Assembly (NCBI RefSeq): GCF_030316765.1
Contig: NZ_JASZYT010000004.1
Span: 248,001-312,000 of the forward strand
DNA: 64,000 nucleotides
Direction of reading: 5' to 3'
Source: Variovorax saccharolyticus
GTDB lineage: Bacteria > Pseudomonadota > Gammaproteobacteria > Burkholderiales > Burkholderiaceae_C
The translations under genes were made by a program, and so were the position numbers. The notes under the pieces are model-generated. The model did not search any database. It saw only the letters and a list, made by a program, of their open reading frames with translations, and was not told where the DNA came from. Of the stretch, positions 37,402 to 45,563 are shown piece by piece. Numbering within the stretch: the first letter of the stretch is position 1; each line of letters begins with the position of its first letter.

Positions 37402-38649
37402 ATGAGCAAAGCCCTGGAAGGCTATCGAATCCTTGACTTCACCCACGTCCAGTCGGGCCCCACCTGCACGCAACTGCTGGCCTGGTTCGGCGCCGATGTG
37501 ATCAAGGTCGAGCGGGCAGGCGAGGGCGACGCCACGCGGACGCAACTGCGCGACATCCCCGACGTCGACAGCCTTTACTTCACGATGCTCAACCACAACA
37601 AGCGGTCGATCACGATCGACACCAAGAAGCCCAAGGGCAGGGAGGTGCTCGAGACATTGATCAAGCAATGCGATGTGCTGGTGGAGAACTTCGCGCCCGG
37701 CGCGCTGGACCGCATGGGCTTCAGCTGGGAGCGCATCAACGAACTCAATCCGAGGATGGTGGTGGCTTCGGTCAAGGGCTTCGGCCCCGGCAAGTACGAG
37801 GACTGCAAGGTCTACGAGAACGTCGCGCAGTGCGCGGGCGGCTCGGCCTCGACCTCGGGTTTCGACGACGGCCCGCCGATGGTCACGGGCGCCCAGATCG
37901 GCGACAGCGGCACCGGCCTGCATCTGGCGCTCGGCATCCTCGCGGCGCTGCTGCAGCGGCACAACACCGGGCGCGGCCAGAAGGTGCTGGCGCCGATGCA
38001 GGATGCGGTGCTGAACCTGTGCCGGGTCAAGCTGCGCGACCAGCAGCGGCTCGATCGGACGGGCACCATGCACGAGTACCCGCAGTACCCGGACGGCGAG
38101 TTCGGCGAAGCCGTGCCGCGGGCCGGCAACGCGTCGGGCGGCGGCCAGCCGGGTTCGATCCTCAAGTGCAAGGGCTGGGAGACCGATCCCAATGCCTACA
38201 TCTACTTCATCACGCAGGCCGCCGTGTGGCCCGCGGTGTGCAAGGTCATCGGCGAGGAGGGCTGGATCTCCGACGCGGCATACGCAACGCCGGCGGCACG
38301 GCTGCTGCACCTGAAGCCGATCTTCGCGCGCATCGAGAAATGGACGATGACCAAGGACAAGTTCGAGGCCATGGACATCCTCAATGCCTACGACATCCCG
38401 TGCGGGCCGATCCTGTCGATGAAGGAGATCGCGGAGGACGCCTCGCTGCGCGAGAGCGGGACCATCGTCGAGGTCGACCATCCGACCCGCGGGCGCTACC
38501 TGACCGTGGGCAACCCGATCAAGATGTCCGACAGCCCGACCCACGTGAAGCGCTCGCCGCTCTTGGGGGAACACACGCTGGAAGTGCTCGCGCAGCTGGG
38601 CTACAGCGAGGCGCAGATTGCCGCCTTGCGCGAAGAGCGTGTGATCTGA
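37402..38649 (+). CDS. Second formyl-CoA transferase paralogue (class III CoA-transferase)
   Basis: A protein of 415 residues, clearly a paralogue of frc ([30 protein letters not shown]). The catalytic Asp is retained in [10 protein letters not shown] and position 48 is again Gln. The glycine loop differs: [10 protein letters not shown] instead of [10 protein letters not shown]. Since this loop shields the active-site anhydride in FRC, substrate choice or kinetics may differ; it could serve another acyl donor such as succinyl-CoA or acetyl-CoA (inference). GGAG is close to the ATG; it is probably co-transcribed with the PAS gene. Confidence 0.93.
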   Translation: MSKALEGYRILDFTHVQSGPTCTQLLAWFGADVIKVERAGEGDATRTQLRDIPDVDSLYFTMLNHNKRSITIDTKKPKGREVLETLIKQCDVLVENFAPGALDRMGFSWERINELNPRMVVASVKGFGPGKYEDCKVYENVAQCAGGSASTSGFDDGPPMVTGAQIGDSGTGLHLALGILAALLQRHNTGRGQKVLAPMQDAVLNLCRVKLRDQQRLDRTGTMHEYPQYPDGEFGEAVPRAGNASGGGQPGSILKCKGWETDPNAYIYFITQAAVWPAVCKVIGEEGWISDAAYATPAARLLHLKPIFARIEKWTMTKDKFEAMDILNAYDIPCGPILSMKEIAEDASLRESGTIVEVDHPTRGRYLTVGNPIKMSDSPTHVKRSPLLGEHTLEVLAQLGYSEAQIAALREERVI

Positions 38650-38676
38650 GTGCCGAGTCGAGTCCCATAACGCATG

Positions 38677-38699
38677 ACTAATGCATCGAATAAATTAGT
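38677..38699. promoter_or_regulatory. LysR-type inverted repeat in an AT-rich gap
   Basis: ACTAAT and ATTAGT are 11 bases apart (T-N11-A spacing), inside an unusually AT-rich gap (38670-38740) between the second frc and the 109-residue gene. It is a candidate promoter/operator region for the 38791-43901 gene run; the CbbR-like LysR at 42936 is the nearest candidate binder. Confidence 0.45.
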
Positions 38700-38790
38700 T
38701 TAATTATCATTTATCGATCGTAATTCTTACATTGTGACCAGGGCGAATCAATCCGATATGCCGCAGCGTTTTCATTTCGAAGGAGATGCA

Positions 38791-39120
38791 ATGGTCACTC
38801 TGTCTGAAGTCAATTATTGCGACGACGATATCGAGCGCAATGCCTACAACGCCGCCTTCTACGACCTGGGGCTGAGGTTTCATTGGGATGCCGGGACCCA
38901 TGAGCAATTGCTTGCCCACAGCCCGGACGCCGCCGAGCGGATCTGCCACTACCTGAAGGCGTACCAGCCGCACCTGCTGCGCGCCTACGCGGGCGAGTCC
39001 CTGGTCGCGCTCATCCTGCAGAAGAAGGACGACCATCGGCGGCGCTCTGCGCCAGCCGGCCCTGCAACCGCGAGACATTTCAATTGGGCCGAAGCGACCG
39101 GCCGCGAAGTCGGGGCCTGA
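38791..39120 (+). CDS. Small protein of unknown function in the oxalate island
   Basis: A soluble protein of 109 residues. The ATG at 38791 has AAGGAG 6 bases upstream, so a real gene is likely. Acidic N-terminal half (MVTLSEVNYCDDDIERNAYN, one Cys), then FYDLGLRFHWDAGTH and a helical stretch DAAERICHYLKAYQPHLLRAY. The last 25 residues are basic and irregular. I recognise no domain. It precedes the SucC/SucD-like pair by 40 bases and follows an AT-rich control region; a role with that pair is inference only. Confidence 0.75.
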   Translation: MVTLSEVNYCDDDIERNAYNAAFYDLGLRFHWDAGTHEQLLAHSPDAAERICHYLKAYQPHLLRAYAGESLVALILQKKDDHRRRSAPAGPATARHFNWAEATGREVGA

Positions 39121-39160
39121 ATCCCGGAGTCATCCGATTCAATTCATTCTCTCGAATGCA

Positions 39161-40255
39161 ATGAATATTCACGAATACCAGGGAAAGGACTTGCTGCGCA
39201 GATACGGCGTCGCGACTCCCAGCGGCTTTGCCTGTGCTTCGGCGGATGAGGCCGCATCGGCAGCGACGCGGCTCGGCGGAAGGGCCTGGGTGGTCAAGGC
39301 ACAGAGCCATGCAGCCCGCCGCGACCCTCGCCGTGGCGTGAGAAGAGCCTGGTCGATCGACGAAGTGCGTCGGCATGCGGCCGCCCTGCTCGGCGATAGC
39401 GGTGGGGACGGGCGGCCGGCGGACCGGCTGCTGGTCGAGGAAGACATCGAGATCGACCAGCTGTTCCATCTGGACATGTCGCTCGACAGCGGCTTGCGGC
39501 GCGTCGCGCTGGTGGCGTCGTCCCCGTCGGCGCGCGCACCGGAGCGGCACCGCAAGGTGGTGATCGATCCGGTGACGGGTCTGAAGCGCAGCGAGGCAGA
39601 GGGCATTGCGCGCGGCATCGGGCTGGTCGGGAAGACGATTCCGCAGGCGCGCGCCCTGATGTCGAATCTGTACGAGGCCTTCGATGCCAGCGACGCGTCG
39701 CGGGCGGAGATCGATCCGCTCGTGCTCACGCGCGACGGCCGCCTGATGGCCCTCGACGTTCGCTTCAGCTTCGACTCGAACGCGTTGTTTCGGCAGCCGG
39801 ACATCGCTTCGATGTGCGGCAACGACGCAGACCGCTGCGGCACGCCGACCGGCGGCAGCATCGGCGGCCTGGCCAACGACGCCGGCCTGGCGATGGCGAC
39901 GATGGACATGGTCAGGCTGTACGGAGGATCGCCGGCCGGCTTCATCGACGTGGGCGGCGGCGCCACCATCGAGAAGGTCTCGGAGGCTTTCAAGCAACTC
40001 TTGCGCACGTCGTCGCTGCAGGCCGTGCTGGTCAATGTCTTCGGCGGCATCCTGCGCTGCGACATCGTGGCGGCGGGCGTGGTCGCGGCGGTGCGCGAGG
40101 TCGGCCTCGGCATTCCGCTGGTGGTGCGCCTGCGAGGCGCCAACGAAGACCTTGGCCGGGCGATCCTCGCGCGCTCGGGCATTGCGCACATCGGCGCGTC
40201 CGAGATGTCCGAGGCCGCCGGACTCGTGGTCTCGGCCGCCCGTGGGAGGCCCTGA
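39161..40255 (+). CDS. Divergent SucC-like (succinyl-CoA synthetase beta) protein
   Basis: A protein of 364 residues, against 388 in E. coli SucC. The family frame is clear: MNIHEYQGKDLLRRYGV, VVKAQSHA, EIDPLVLT, NALFRQPD, NDAGLAMATMDMV, GGGATIEKVSEAF and VNVFGGILRCD. Yet the glycine-rich ATP loop after Lys46 (GGRGKAGG in E. coli) reads ARRDPRRG; the magnesium Asn of EINPL is Asp; and the segment before the NGAGLAM motif is about 11 residues shorter. ATP-grasp activity is therefore doubtful or changed. It is followed after one base by the SucD-like gene, so the pair should form a complex. Confidence 0.85.
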   Translation: MNIHEYQGKDLLRRYGVATPSGFACASADEAASAATRLGGRAWVVKAQSHAARRDPRRGVRRAWSIDEVRRHAAALLGDSGGDGRPADRLLVEEDIEIDQLFHLDMSLDSGLRRVALVASSPSARAPERHRKVVIDPVTGLKRSEAEGIARGIGLVGKTIPQARALMSNLYEAFDASDASRAEIDPLVLTRDGRLMALDVRFSFDSNALFRQPDIASMCGNDADRCGTPTGGSIGGLANDAGLAMATMDMVRLYGGSPAGFIDVGGGATIEKVSEAFKQLLRTSSLQAVLVNVFGGILRCDIVAAGVVAAVREVGLGIPLVVRLRGANEDLGRAILARSGIAHIGASEMSEAAGLVVSAARGRP

Positions 40256-40256
40256 G

Positions 40257-41117
40257 ATGTCGATCCTGGTCAACAAGAACACCCGCGTGATGACGCAAGG
40301 CATCACCGGCAAGGCGGGGCAGGTGCACACCGCGATCTGCCGCGGCTATGGCAATGGCCGCAAGTGCTTCGTCGCCGGCGTGAACCCGAACAAGCCGGGT
40401 CAGTTCATGGATGGCATCCCGGTCTTCGGCACGGTCAGGGAAGCCAGTGCCGCGACCGGCGCGACCGTGTCCGTGATCTACGTGCCGCCGCCGTTCGCCG
40501 CGGCGGCCATCGACGAAGCGGTCGATGCCGGGCTCGATCTGGTGGTCTGCGTGACCCGGGGCATTCCGGTGCGCGACATGATCCGAACGCGCAGTCGCAT
40601 GGAGGGCAGCCGGACGCTGCTGCTGGGCCCCAACTGCCCCGGCCTGATCACGCCCGACGAGATCCAGGTCGGCATCATGCCGGGCGAGATCTATCAGCGA
40701 GGCCGCATCGGGATGGTGTCGCGATCGGGCACGCTGACCTATGAGGTCGCCCACCAGCTGCGGCGCTTCGGCATCGGGCAGTCGAGCGTGGTGGGCATCG
40801 GCGGCGACCCGGTCGGGGGGCTCCAGTACATCGAGCTCCTGAAGATGTTCAACGACGACCCGCACACCGACGCCGTGATCATGATCGGCGAGATCGGCGG
40901 CGATGCCGAAGCGCAATGCGCCCGCTGGATCCGGGAACACATGCACAAGCCGGTGGTCGGCTTCGTGGCCGGCAGCACCGTCGCGGGCGAGCATGGCGAG
41001 GCCGACGGCAAGCTCGGCGTGATGAAGGAATGCGGCATTCACGTGACCCACAACCCGGCCGAGATCGGAGAGCTTCTGGCGTCTCTGATCATGCCGGACT
41101 ACCTCCCCTTCGACTAG
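40257..41117 (+). CDS. Divergent SucD-like (succinyl-CoA synthetase alpha) protein without the phosphohistidine segment
   Basis: A protein of 286 residues. The CoA-binding Rossmann half is well kept: QGITGKAGQVHT, PVFGTVREA, GPNCPGLITP, SRSGTLTYE, VGIGGDP and MIGEIGGDAEA. After KPVVGFVAGST the E. coli stretch that carries MGHAGAI (His246, phosphorylated in catalysis) is replaced by VAGEHGEADGKLG, about 13 residues shorter. The DNA frame is clean across the point, so this is not a frameshift. The protein can probably bind CoA but not use the normal histidine phosphate relay. It is coupled to the SucC-like gene; GGGAGG is in the overlap zone. Confidence 0.88.
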   Translation: MSILVNKNTRVMTQGITGKAGQVHTAICRGYGNGRKCFVAGVNPNKPGQFMDGIPVFGTVREASAATGATVSVIYVPPPFAAAAIDEAVDAGLDLVVCVTRGIPVRDMIRTRSRMEGSRTLLLGPNCPGLITPDEIQVGIMPGEIYQRGRIGMVSRSGTLTYEVAHQLRRFGIGQSSVVGIGGDPVGGLQYIELLKMFNDDPHTDAVIMIGEIGGDAEAQCARWIREHMHKPVVGFVAGSTVAGEHGEADGKLGVMKECGIHVTHNPAEIGELLASLIMPDYLPFD

Positions 41118-41124
41118 GCGCGAC

Positions 41125-41892
41125 ATGGAACAACGATGGCTTCGCTTCGACTTCGCAGGCAAGGTGGGCTTCGGCACGCTGGAGGGCGACCAGGTCCACG
41201 AGCACCGGGGCGACATGTATGGAGACTCCGAAGCCACGGGCCGCGTCTTCGGCCCCGCCGACCTCAAGCTGCTGACACCGTCCGAGCCGAGCAAGGTGAT
41301 CGCGTTGTGGAACAACTTCCACGCGCTGGGCGCGAAGCTGGGCCTGCCGGTCCCTGCGGAACCGCTGTACCTGCTGAAATCGCCGAACTCCTACCTGGCC
41401 CACGACCAGGCGGTCCGCAAGCCGCGCTGCGACGGCAAGGTGGTGTTCGAGGGTGAACTCGGCATCGTCATCGGCAAGACCGCCACCGCGGTCGCCGAAG
41501 CCGACGCGCTCGACCACGTGTTCGGCTACACCTGCGCCAACGACGTGACGGTGGCCGACATACTCCAGCGCGACGCATCGTTCACGCAGTGGGTCCGGGC
41601 CAAGGGCTTCGACACCTTCTGCCCGATGGGCCCGGTGGTGGCCACCGGTCTCGATCCGGCAACGCTGCGCGTGAAGACGCTGCTGGACGGCGAGACGCGC
41701 CAGGACTACCCGATCAGCGACATGCGCTTCTCGGTCGGCGAGCTGGTCAGCCTGATCTCCCAGGACATGACCCTGAATCCCGGCGACGTCATCCTGTGCG
41801 GCACCTCGCTCGGGGTCGGCTCGATGAAACCGGGGAGCCTGGTCGAGGTCGAGATCGCGGGCATCGGCAAGCTCAGCAATCGCTTCGGCTGA
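41125..41892 (+). CDS. Fumarylacetoacetate hydrolase (FAH)-family protein
   Basis: A protein of 255 residues of the FAH superfamily, metal-dependent hydrolases, hydratases and decarboxylases of 2-oxo acids. Metal ligands: FEGELGIVIGK (Glu-x-Glu) and the Asp in NDVTVAD. It ends in LCGTSLGVGSMKPGS, a typical C-terminal loop. Residues KSPNSYLAHDQAV bind the acid in relatives. It starts 7 bases after the SucD-like stop. Its role in an oxalate operon is not obvious; decarboxylation or hydrolysis of an oxalyl- or oxaloacetate-like compound is possible. Confidence 0.87.
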   Translation: MEQRWLRFDFAGKVGFGTLEGDQVHEHRGDMYGDSEATGRVFGPADLKLLTPSEPSKVIALWNNFHALGAKLGLPVPAEPLYLLKSPNSYLAHDQAVRKPRCDGKVVFEGELGIVIGKTATAVAEADALDHVFGYTCANDVTVADILQRDASFTQWVRAKGFDTFCPMGPVVATGLDPATLRVKTLLDGETRQDYPISDMRFSVGELVSLISQDMTLNPGDVILCGTSLGVGSMKPGSLVEVEIAGIGKLSNRFG

Positions 41893-41924
41893 CAGCGCCC
41901 AGAATTCAACTACCGGGGATCGAC

Positions 41925-42935
41925 ATGAAGATTGCAGTGATCGGCGCGGGCGCCATCGGAGGACTGGTGGGCGCGAAGCTCGCGCTGGCCGGCGAGGACG
42001 TCAGCTTCATCGTGCGGGGCGCGAACCTCCACGCCATCCGCGAGCGGGGCTTCAAGCTCATCGGCGCCGGCGGCGATGAGGAGATAGCGCGCGACGTCAA
42101 GGCCACCGACAGCTACGAGCAGGCCGGTCCCCAGGACATCGTCATTCTGGCGATGAAGGCGCATCAGGTCGAAGCGGTGGCCGAGCAGGTGCCCCGGCTG
42201 TTCGGCCCCGAGACCCTGGTGGTGACCATGCAGAACGGCATCCCGTTCTGGTACTTCCAGAAGCACGGCGGCCGGCTGGAAGGCACGCCGGTGCACAGCG
42301 TCGACCCGACCGGTCTGGTCGGCCGCAGCATCCCGGCCGAGCGCATCATCGGCTGCGTGGTCTATCCGGCTTCGGAGCTGGTCGAACCCGGCGTCGTGCG
42401 GCACATCGAGGGCGATCGCTTCCCGGTCGGCGAACTCGACGGGACTGCGAGCGAACGCGTGCATCGCGTGTCGGCCTGCCTCGTCGGCGCCGGCTTCAAG
42501 GCGCCGGTTCTGGACAACATCCGCGCCGAGATCTGGCTCAAGCTGTGGGGCAACCTGACCTTCAACCCGATCAGCAGCCTGTCGCATGCCACGCTGGTCG
42601 ACATCTGCCAGTACCCGCCTTCCAGGGAGCTCGCGACAGCGATGATGCAGGAGGCCCAGGCCGTGGCCGGCCAGCTGGGCATCGAGTTCCGGGTGTCCCT
42701 CGAGAAGCGCATCGCCGGGGCCGAGAAGGTGGGCCGGCACAAGACCTCCATGCTGCAGGACGTGGAGGCGGGCCGCGCGCCGGAGATCGACGCGCTGGTG
42801 GGCGCGGTGGTCGAACTGGCCAGGCTCACCGGAACCCCGACGCCGCACATCGACACGGTGCTGTCGCTGGTCAAGCTCCTGGCCCGATCGATGGCGGACC
42901 AGCGTGGCCACGTCCAGCTCAGGGAGCTGGCGTGA
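41925..42935 (+). CDS. 2-dehydropantoate (ketopantoate) reductase-like protein
   Basis: A protein of 336 residues. The NADPH-binding motif GAGAIGG (7-13) opens the protein; KAHQVE, QNGIPFWYF and NLTFNPISSLSHAT follow, the landmarks of the PanE/ApbA family; the catalytic Lys is in EIWLKLWGNL. Many family members in catabolic clusters reduce other 2-oxo acids. Here, within the oxalate island, reduction of glyoxylate- or oxo-acid-like substrates may be its task, rather than pantothenate synthesis (inference). It ends directly at the LysR start. Confidence 0.88.
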   Translation: MKIAVIGAGAIGGLVGAKLALAGEDVSFIVRGANLHAIRERGFKLIGAGGDEEIARDVKATDSYEQAGPQDIVILAMKAHQVEAVAEQVPRLFGPETLVVTMQNGIPFWYFQKHGGRLEGTPVHSVDPTGLVGRSIPAERIIGCVVYPASELVEPGVVRHIEGDRFPVGELDGTASERVHRVSACLVGAGFKAPVLDNIRAEIWLKLWGNLTFNPISSLSHATLVDICQYPPSRELATAMMQEAQAVAGQLGIEFRVSLEKRIAGAEKVGRHKTSMLQDVEAGRAPEIDALVGAVVELARLTGTPTPHIDTVLSLVKLLARSMADQRGHVQLRELA

Positions 42936-43901
42936 ATGAAGCACGCCACCCTGCGGCAGCTGAAGGTGTTCGAGGCGGTGGCGCGGCTTTCGAGTTTCTC
43001 TCGCGCGGCCGAGGCGCTCCATCTGACGCAGCCGGCGGTCTCGATCCAGGTGCGCAAGCTCGAGGAGCACGCGGGGAATGCGCTGTTCGAGCAGTTCGGC
43101 AAGAAGATCTACCTGACGCCGGCCGGCGCCGAGCTGCTGCAGATCAGCCGCGCCATCATCCAGCAGTTCGAAGCGGCCGAGCATGCGATGACGCAGTTCA
43201 GGGGCATCTGCGCAGGCAAGCTCAACGTCGGCGTGATCAGTGCGGGTGACTACTTCTTTCCTCGACTGCTGGTGGAGTTCGCGGGGCGCCATCCCGGCGT
43301 CACCTTGAACTTCACGGTCCACAACCGCGAAGGGCTGCTGACGCACATCGCCGACAACCTGACGGACCTCGCCATCATGGTGAGGCCGCCGACGGATCTG
43401 GACACGGTGCATCAGGCTTTCGCGCCGCACCCGTATGTCATCGTCGCGGCGCCGGGCCATCCGCTGGTGGGCGCGAAGCGCATCTCACTGGACCGGCTGA
43501 TGCGCGAGCCCTTCATCGTGCGCGAGAAGGGCTCCGACACCCGGACCTCCATGGAGGAGGGCCTGGCGGGCAAGCAGGCGGACATCAACATCGCGATGGA
43601 GATCCGCAGCACCGAGACCATCAAGCAGGCGGTGATCGCGGGCATGGGCATCAGCTTCGTGTCGGCCCACACCGTGAGCCAGGAGGTCAGGGCCGGCAGC
43701 CTGAGCGTGCTCGACGTCTGCAACTTTCCGCTGATGCTCAACTGGTACGTCGTGCACCGGCGAACCAAGCGGCTGCCGCCGGTCGCGCAGGCCTTCAAGG
43801 ACTTCCTGATGAGCGACGGCCCCTCGCTGATCTCGCAGATCGTGCCCTTCGAGACCTTCGCGCCCCTGGGGGTGGCGGCGGTCGATGGCCTCGAGGTCTA
43901 G
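42936..43901 (+). CDS. LysR-family regulator (CbbR-like)
   Basis: A protein of 321 residues of the CbbR/CysB-like branch (MKHATLRQLKVFEAVARLSSFSRAAEALHLTQPAVSIQV is the N-terminal pattern; only the key HTH LTQPAVS is cited as evidence). Effector motifs include VISAGDYFFPRL and IVREKGSDTR. The ATG abuts the stop of the ketopantoate-reductase-like gene, so it is the last gene of the island's run. CbbR-like regulators sense metabolites of C1/C2 assimilation, which fits oxalate, glyoxylate or formate metabolism. Confidence 0.9.
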   Translation: MKHATLRQLKVFEAVARLSSFSRAAEALHLTQPAVSIQVRKLEEHAGNALFEQFGKKIYLTPAGAELLQISRAIIQQFEAAEHAMTQFRGICAGKLNVGVISAGDYFFPRLLVEFAGRHPGVTLNFTVHNREGLLTHIADNLTDLAIMVRPPTDLDTVHQAFAPHPYVIVAAPGHPLVGAKRISLDRLMREPFIVREKGSDTRTSMEEGLAGKQADINIAMEIRSTETIKQAVIAGMGISFVSAHTVSQEVRAGSLSVLDVCNFPLMLNWYVVHRRTKRLPPVAQAFKDFLMSDGPSLISQIVPFETFAPLGVAAVDGLEV

Positions 43902-44164
43902 GGCCAGGCCCGGTTTCCCGACTGCACCGACAGCAGGCCGACCCGCGAGGCGTGCCAGCGCAGGACGGCGGCGCGCGCCGGGTCCGTCGCCTCGATACCG
44001 TCCGCCCGGGTCTGCAGGGCCCGCACCTCCTGGACTTCCTGGATGATCGAAGAAGGACTCAGCAAGGCCTGAATCAGCACGCTGGCTTCGACTGCCAAGG
44101 CGTTCAATGCACCGGCGAGGCCGCCTGATGCATGGGCTCTGGTTGGATGATCAAAGGCCGACAC
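43898..44164 (-). CDS. Small hypothetical protein
   Basis: A protein of 88 residues from the GTG at 44164, with GGGAG 6 bases upstream. It is Ala-rich and probably all-helical (LAGALNALAVEASVLIQALL, then VQEVRALQTRADGIEATDPARAAVLRWHASRV). No domain is recognised. It overlaps the convergent LysR end by 4 bases and is divergent from the next LysR gene at 44285. It could be a coding remnant, but the ribosome site and codon pattern favour a real gene. Confidence 0.55.
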   Translation of the reverse strand: MSAFDHPTRAHASGGLAGALNALAVEASVLIQALLSPSSIIQEVQEVRALQTRADGIEATDPARAAVLRWHASRVGLLSVQSGNRAWP

Positions 44165-44284
44165 TGGAACTCCCTTCTTGCAGTTGCTTCGAAAAAACTC
44201 TATCTTCGCCCCGGCTTGCTCGTAAGTAAAACGAGATTTATTGCCATTTGATTGCAAGAATGCTGCATTCAAAAAGAGAGCGGC

Positions 44285-45148
44285 GTGGACATCAACCTGG
44301 CTCGAACCTTTCTGGTGATCGCCGAAACGCGCAGTTTCCAGCGCGCCGCGTCCAGGCTGCACGTCTCGCAAACCTCCGTGAGTGCCCGGGTCCGTACCCT
44401 GGAGCAACTTCTGGACCGGAGGCTGTTCGTGCGCAACAAGGGTGGCGCCTCCCTGACTCTGGCCGGTGAGCAGTTTCTACCGCACGCCACGAGCCTGGTG
44501 CAAGTCTGGCAACGCGCCTGCCAGCAGGTCGCAGTGCCCAAGGGCAGCCGGGCGGTGCTGGCGGTGGGCTGTGAAATCAGCCTCTGGGATCCCCTGCTCC
44601 TGCGTTGGCTGCTGGGCATGCGCGAGGCCGACCTGTCGCTGGCCATCCGGACCGAGGTCGGCGTCTCGCAGCTGCTGCTCGACAAGGTCGCGGCGGGCGT
44701 GCTCGACATTGCCATCGTCTATGCGCCGCAGCAGCGGCCCGGCCTGCGCGTGGAATTGCTGATCGAGGAGAAGCTCGTCATGGTGACCACGCAGAAGGTC
44801 CCCCGGCTGCCCGAGCCGGCCGACTATGTCTACGTGGACTGGGGCCCCGAGTTCGCGACGCAGCACGGGCTCGCGTACCCGGACCTTTCCAACGCCGCCG
44901 TGATCGCCGGCCTGGGGCCGCTGGGCCGCGAATACCTGCTGGCCGCCGGCGGCACCGGCTACTTCAGGCTGGACGTGGTGCGGACCCATCTGGACTCGGG
45001 CCTCCTGCGGCGGGTGCCGAACACGCCCGAGTTCCTGTATCCGGCCTTCGCGGTGTACGCCGCGGGCGCCGACCCGGACATCGTGGCGCCCGCGCTCGAC
45101 GTCCTGCGAAAGGTGGCGACGCTCAGGGACCCGGCCAGGGCCCCGTAG
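44285..45148 (+). CDS. LysR-family transcriptional regulator
   Basis: A protein of 287 residues. The GTG at 44285 (VDINLARTFLVIAETRSF) has GAGAG just upstream and is the usual family start. The HTH runs FQRAASRLHVSQTSVSARVRTLE. The effector domain is shorter than normal and ends DVLRKVATLRDPARAP. Its target is unclear: the small 88-residue gene is divergent (120-base gap), and the gene downstream is convergent. Confidence 0.88.
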   Translation: MDINLARTFLVIAETRSFQRAASRLHVSQTSVSARVRTLEQLLDRRLFVRNKGGASLTLAGEQFLPHATSLVQVWQRACQQVAVPKGSRAVLAVGCEISLWDPLLLRWLLGMREADLSLAIRTEVGVSQLLLDKVAAGVLDIAIVYAPQQRPGLRVELLIEEKLVMVTTQKVPRLPEPADYVYVDWGPEFATQHGLAYPDLSNAAVIAGLGPLGREYLLAAGGTGYFRLDVVRTHLDSGLLRRVPNTPEFLYPAFAVYAAGADPDIVAPALDVLRKVATLRDPARAP

Positions 45149-45149
45149 A

Positions 45150-45449
45150 TCAGTCGAAGGCGGAAGCGCTCGCGTCCTGGAGCCTGGCGGTATGGGCCTG
45201 CAGCGACAGTTCGTACAGGACACAGAGCGGCATCGCCACGAACACCATCCCGGCCACGTAGATGACCAGGCTGGCCACCGGAAAACCGGATCCGTCCCAC
45301 GAGGGGTACGAGGCCGCGGCAGCCGCCGCGACGATCGCGGCGATGACCAGGAGCATCGTGTAGCCCAGGCCGGTGGTGCGCACATAGCCCCCGGGATCGC
45401 AGGTCTTCCGGAATTGGGGCGAGAACCGGTACTGCTCTTCCGATTTCAT
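45150..45449 (-). CDS. Small inner-membrane protein, two predicted helices
   Basis: A protein of 99 residues; GAGGAG lies 8 bases before the ATG. Two hydrophobic segments, LGYTMLLVIAAIVAAAAAAS and VASLVIYVAGMVFVAMPLCV, are flanked by a polar N-terminal 30 residues and a short acidic tail. No family recognised. It lies 114 bases downstream of the SMR efflux gene on the same strand and could belong to that transcript. Confidence 0.65.
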   Translation of the reverse strand: MKSEEQYRFSPQFRKTCDPGGYVRTTGLGYTMLLVIAAIVAAAAAASYPSWDGSGFPVASLVIYVAGMVFVAMPLCVLYELSLQAHTARLQDASASAFD

Positions 45450-45563
45450 TTTTTGTCTCCTCGGGTTTGCCGGGCATGACTTGGACCCACGCCGCCATGT
45501 TGGGGCCAAGTTCGAGGAGTGGTTGCTGGGGAAAACTCTTGCTAGGCCCCGAATGCCGGCCCG

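Noticed and set aside
38700..38740. Partial Fur-box-like AATTATCATTTATC
   Set aside because: Only one half resembles the consensus; AT-rich promoter sequence is a simpler reading.
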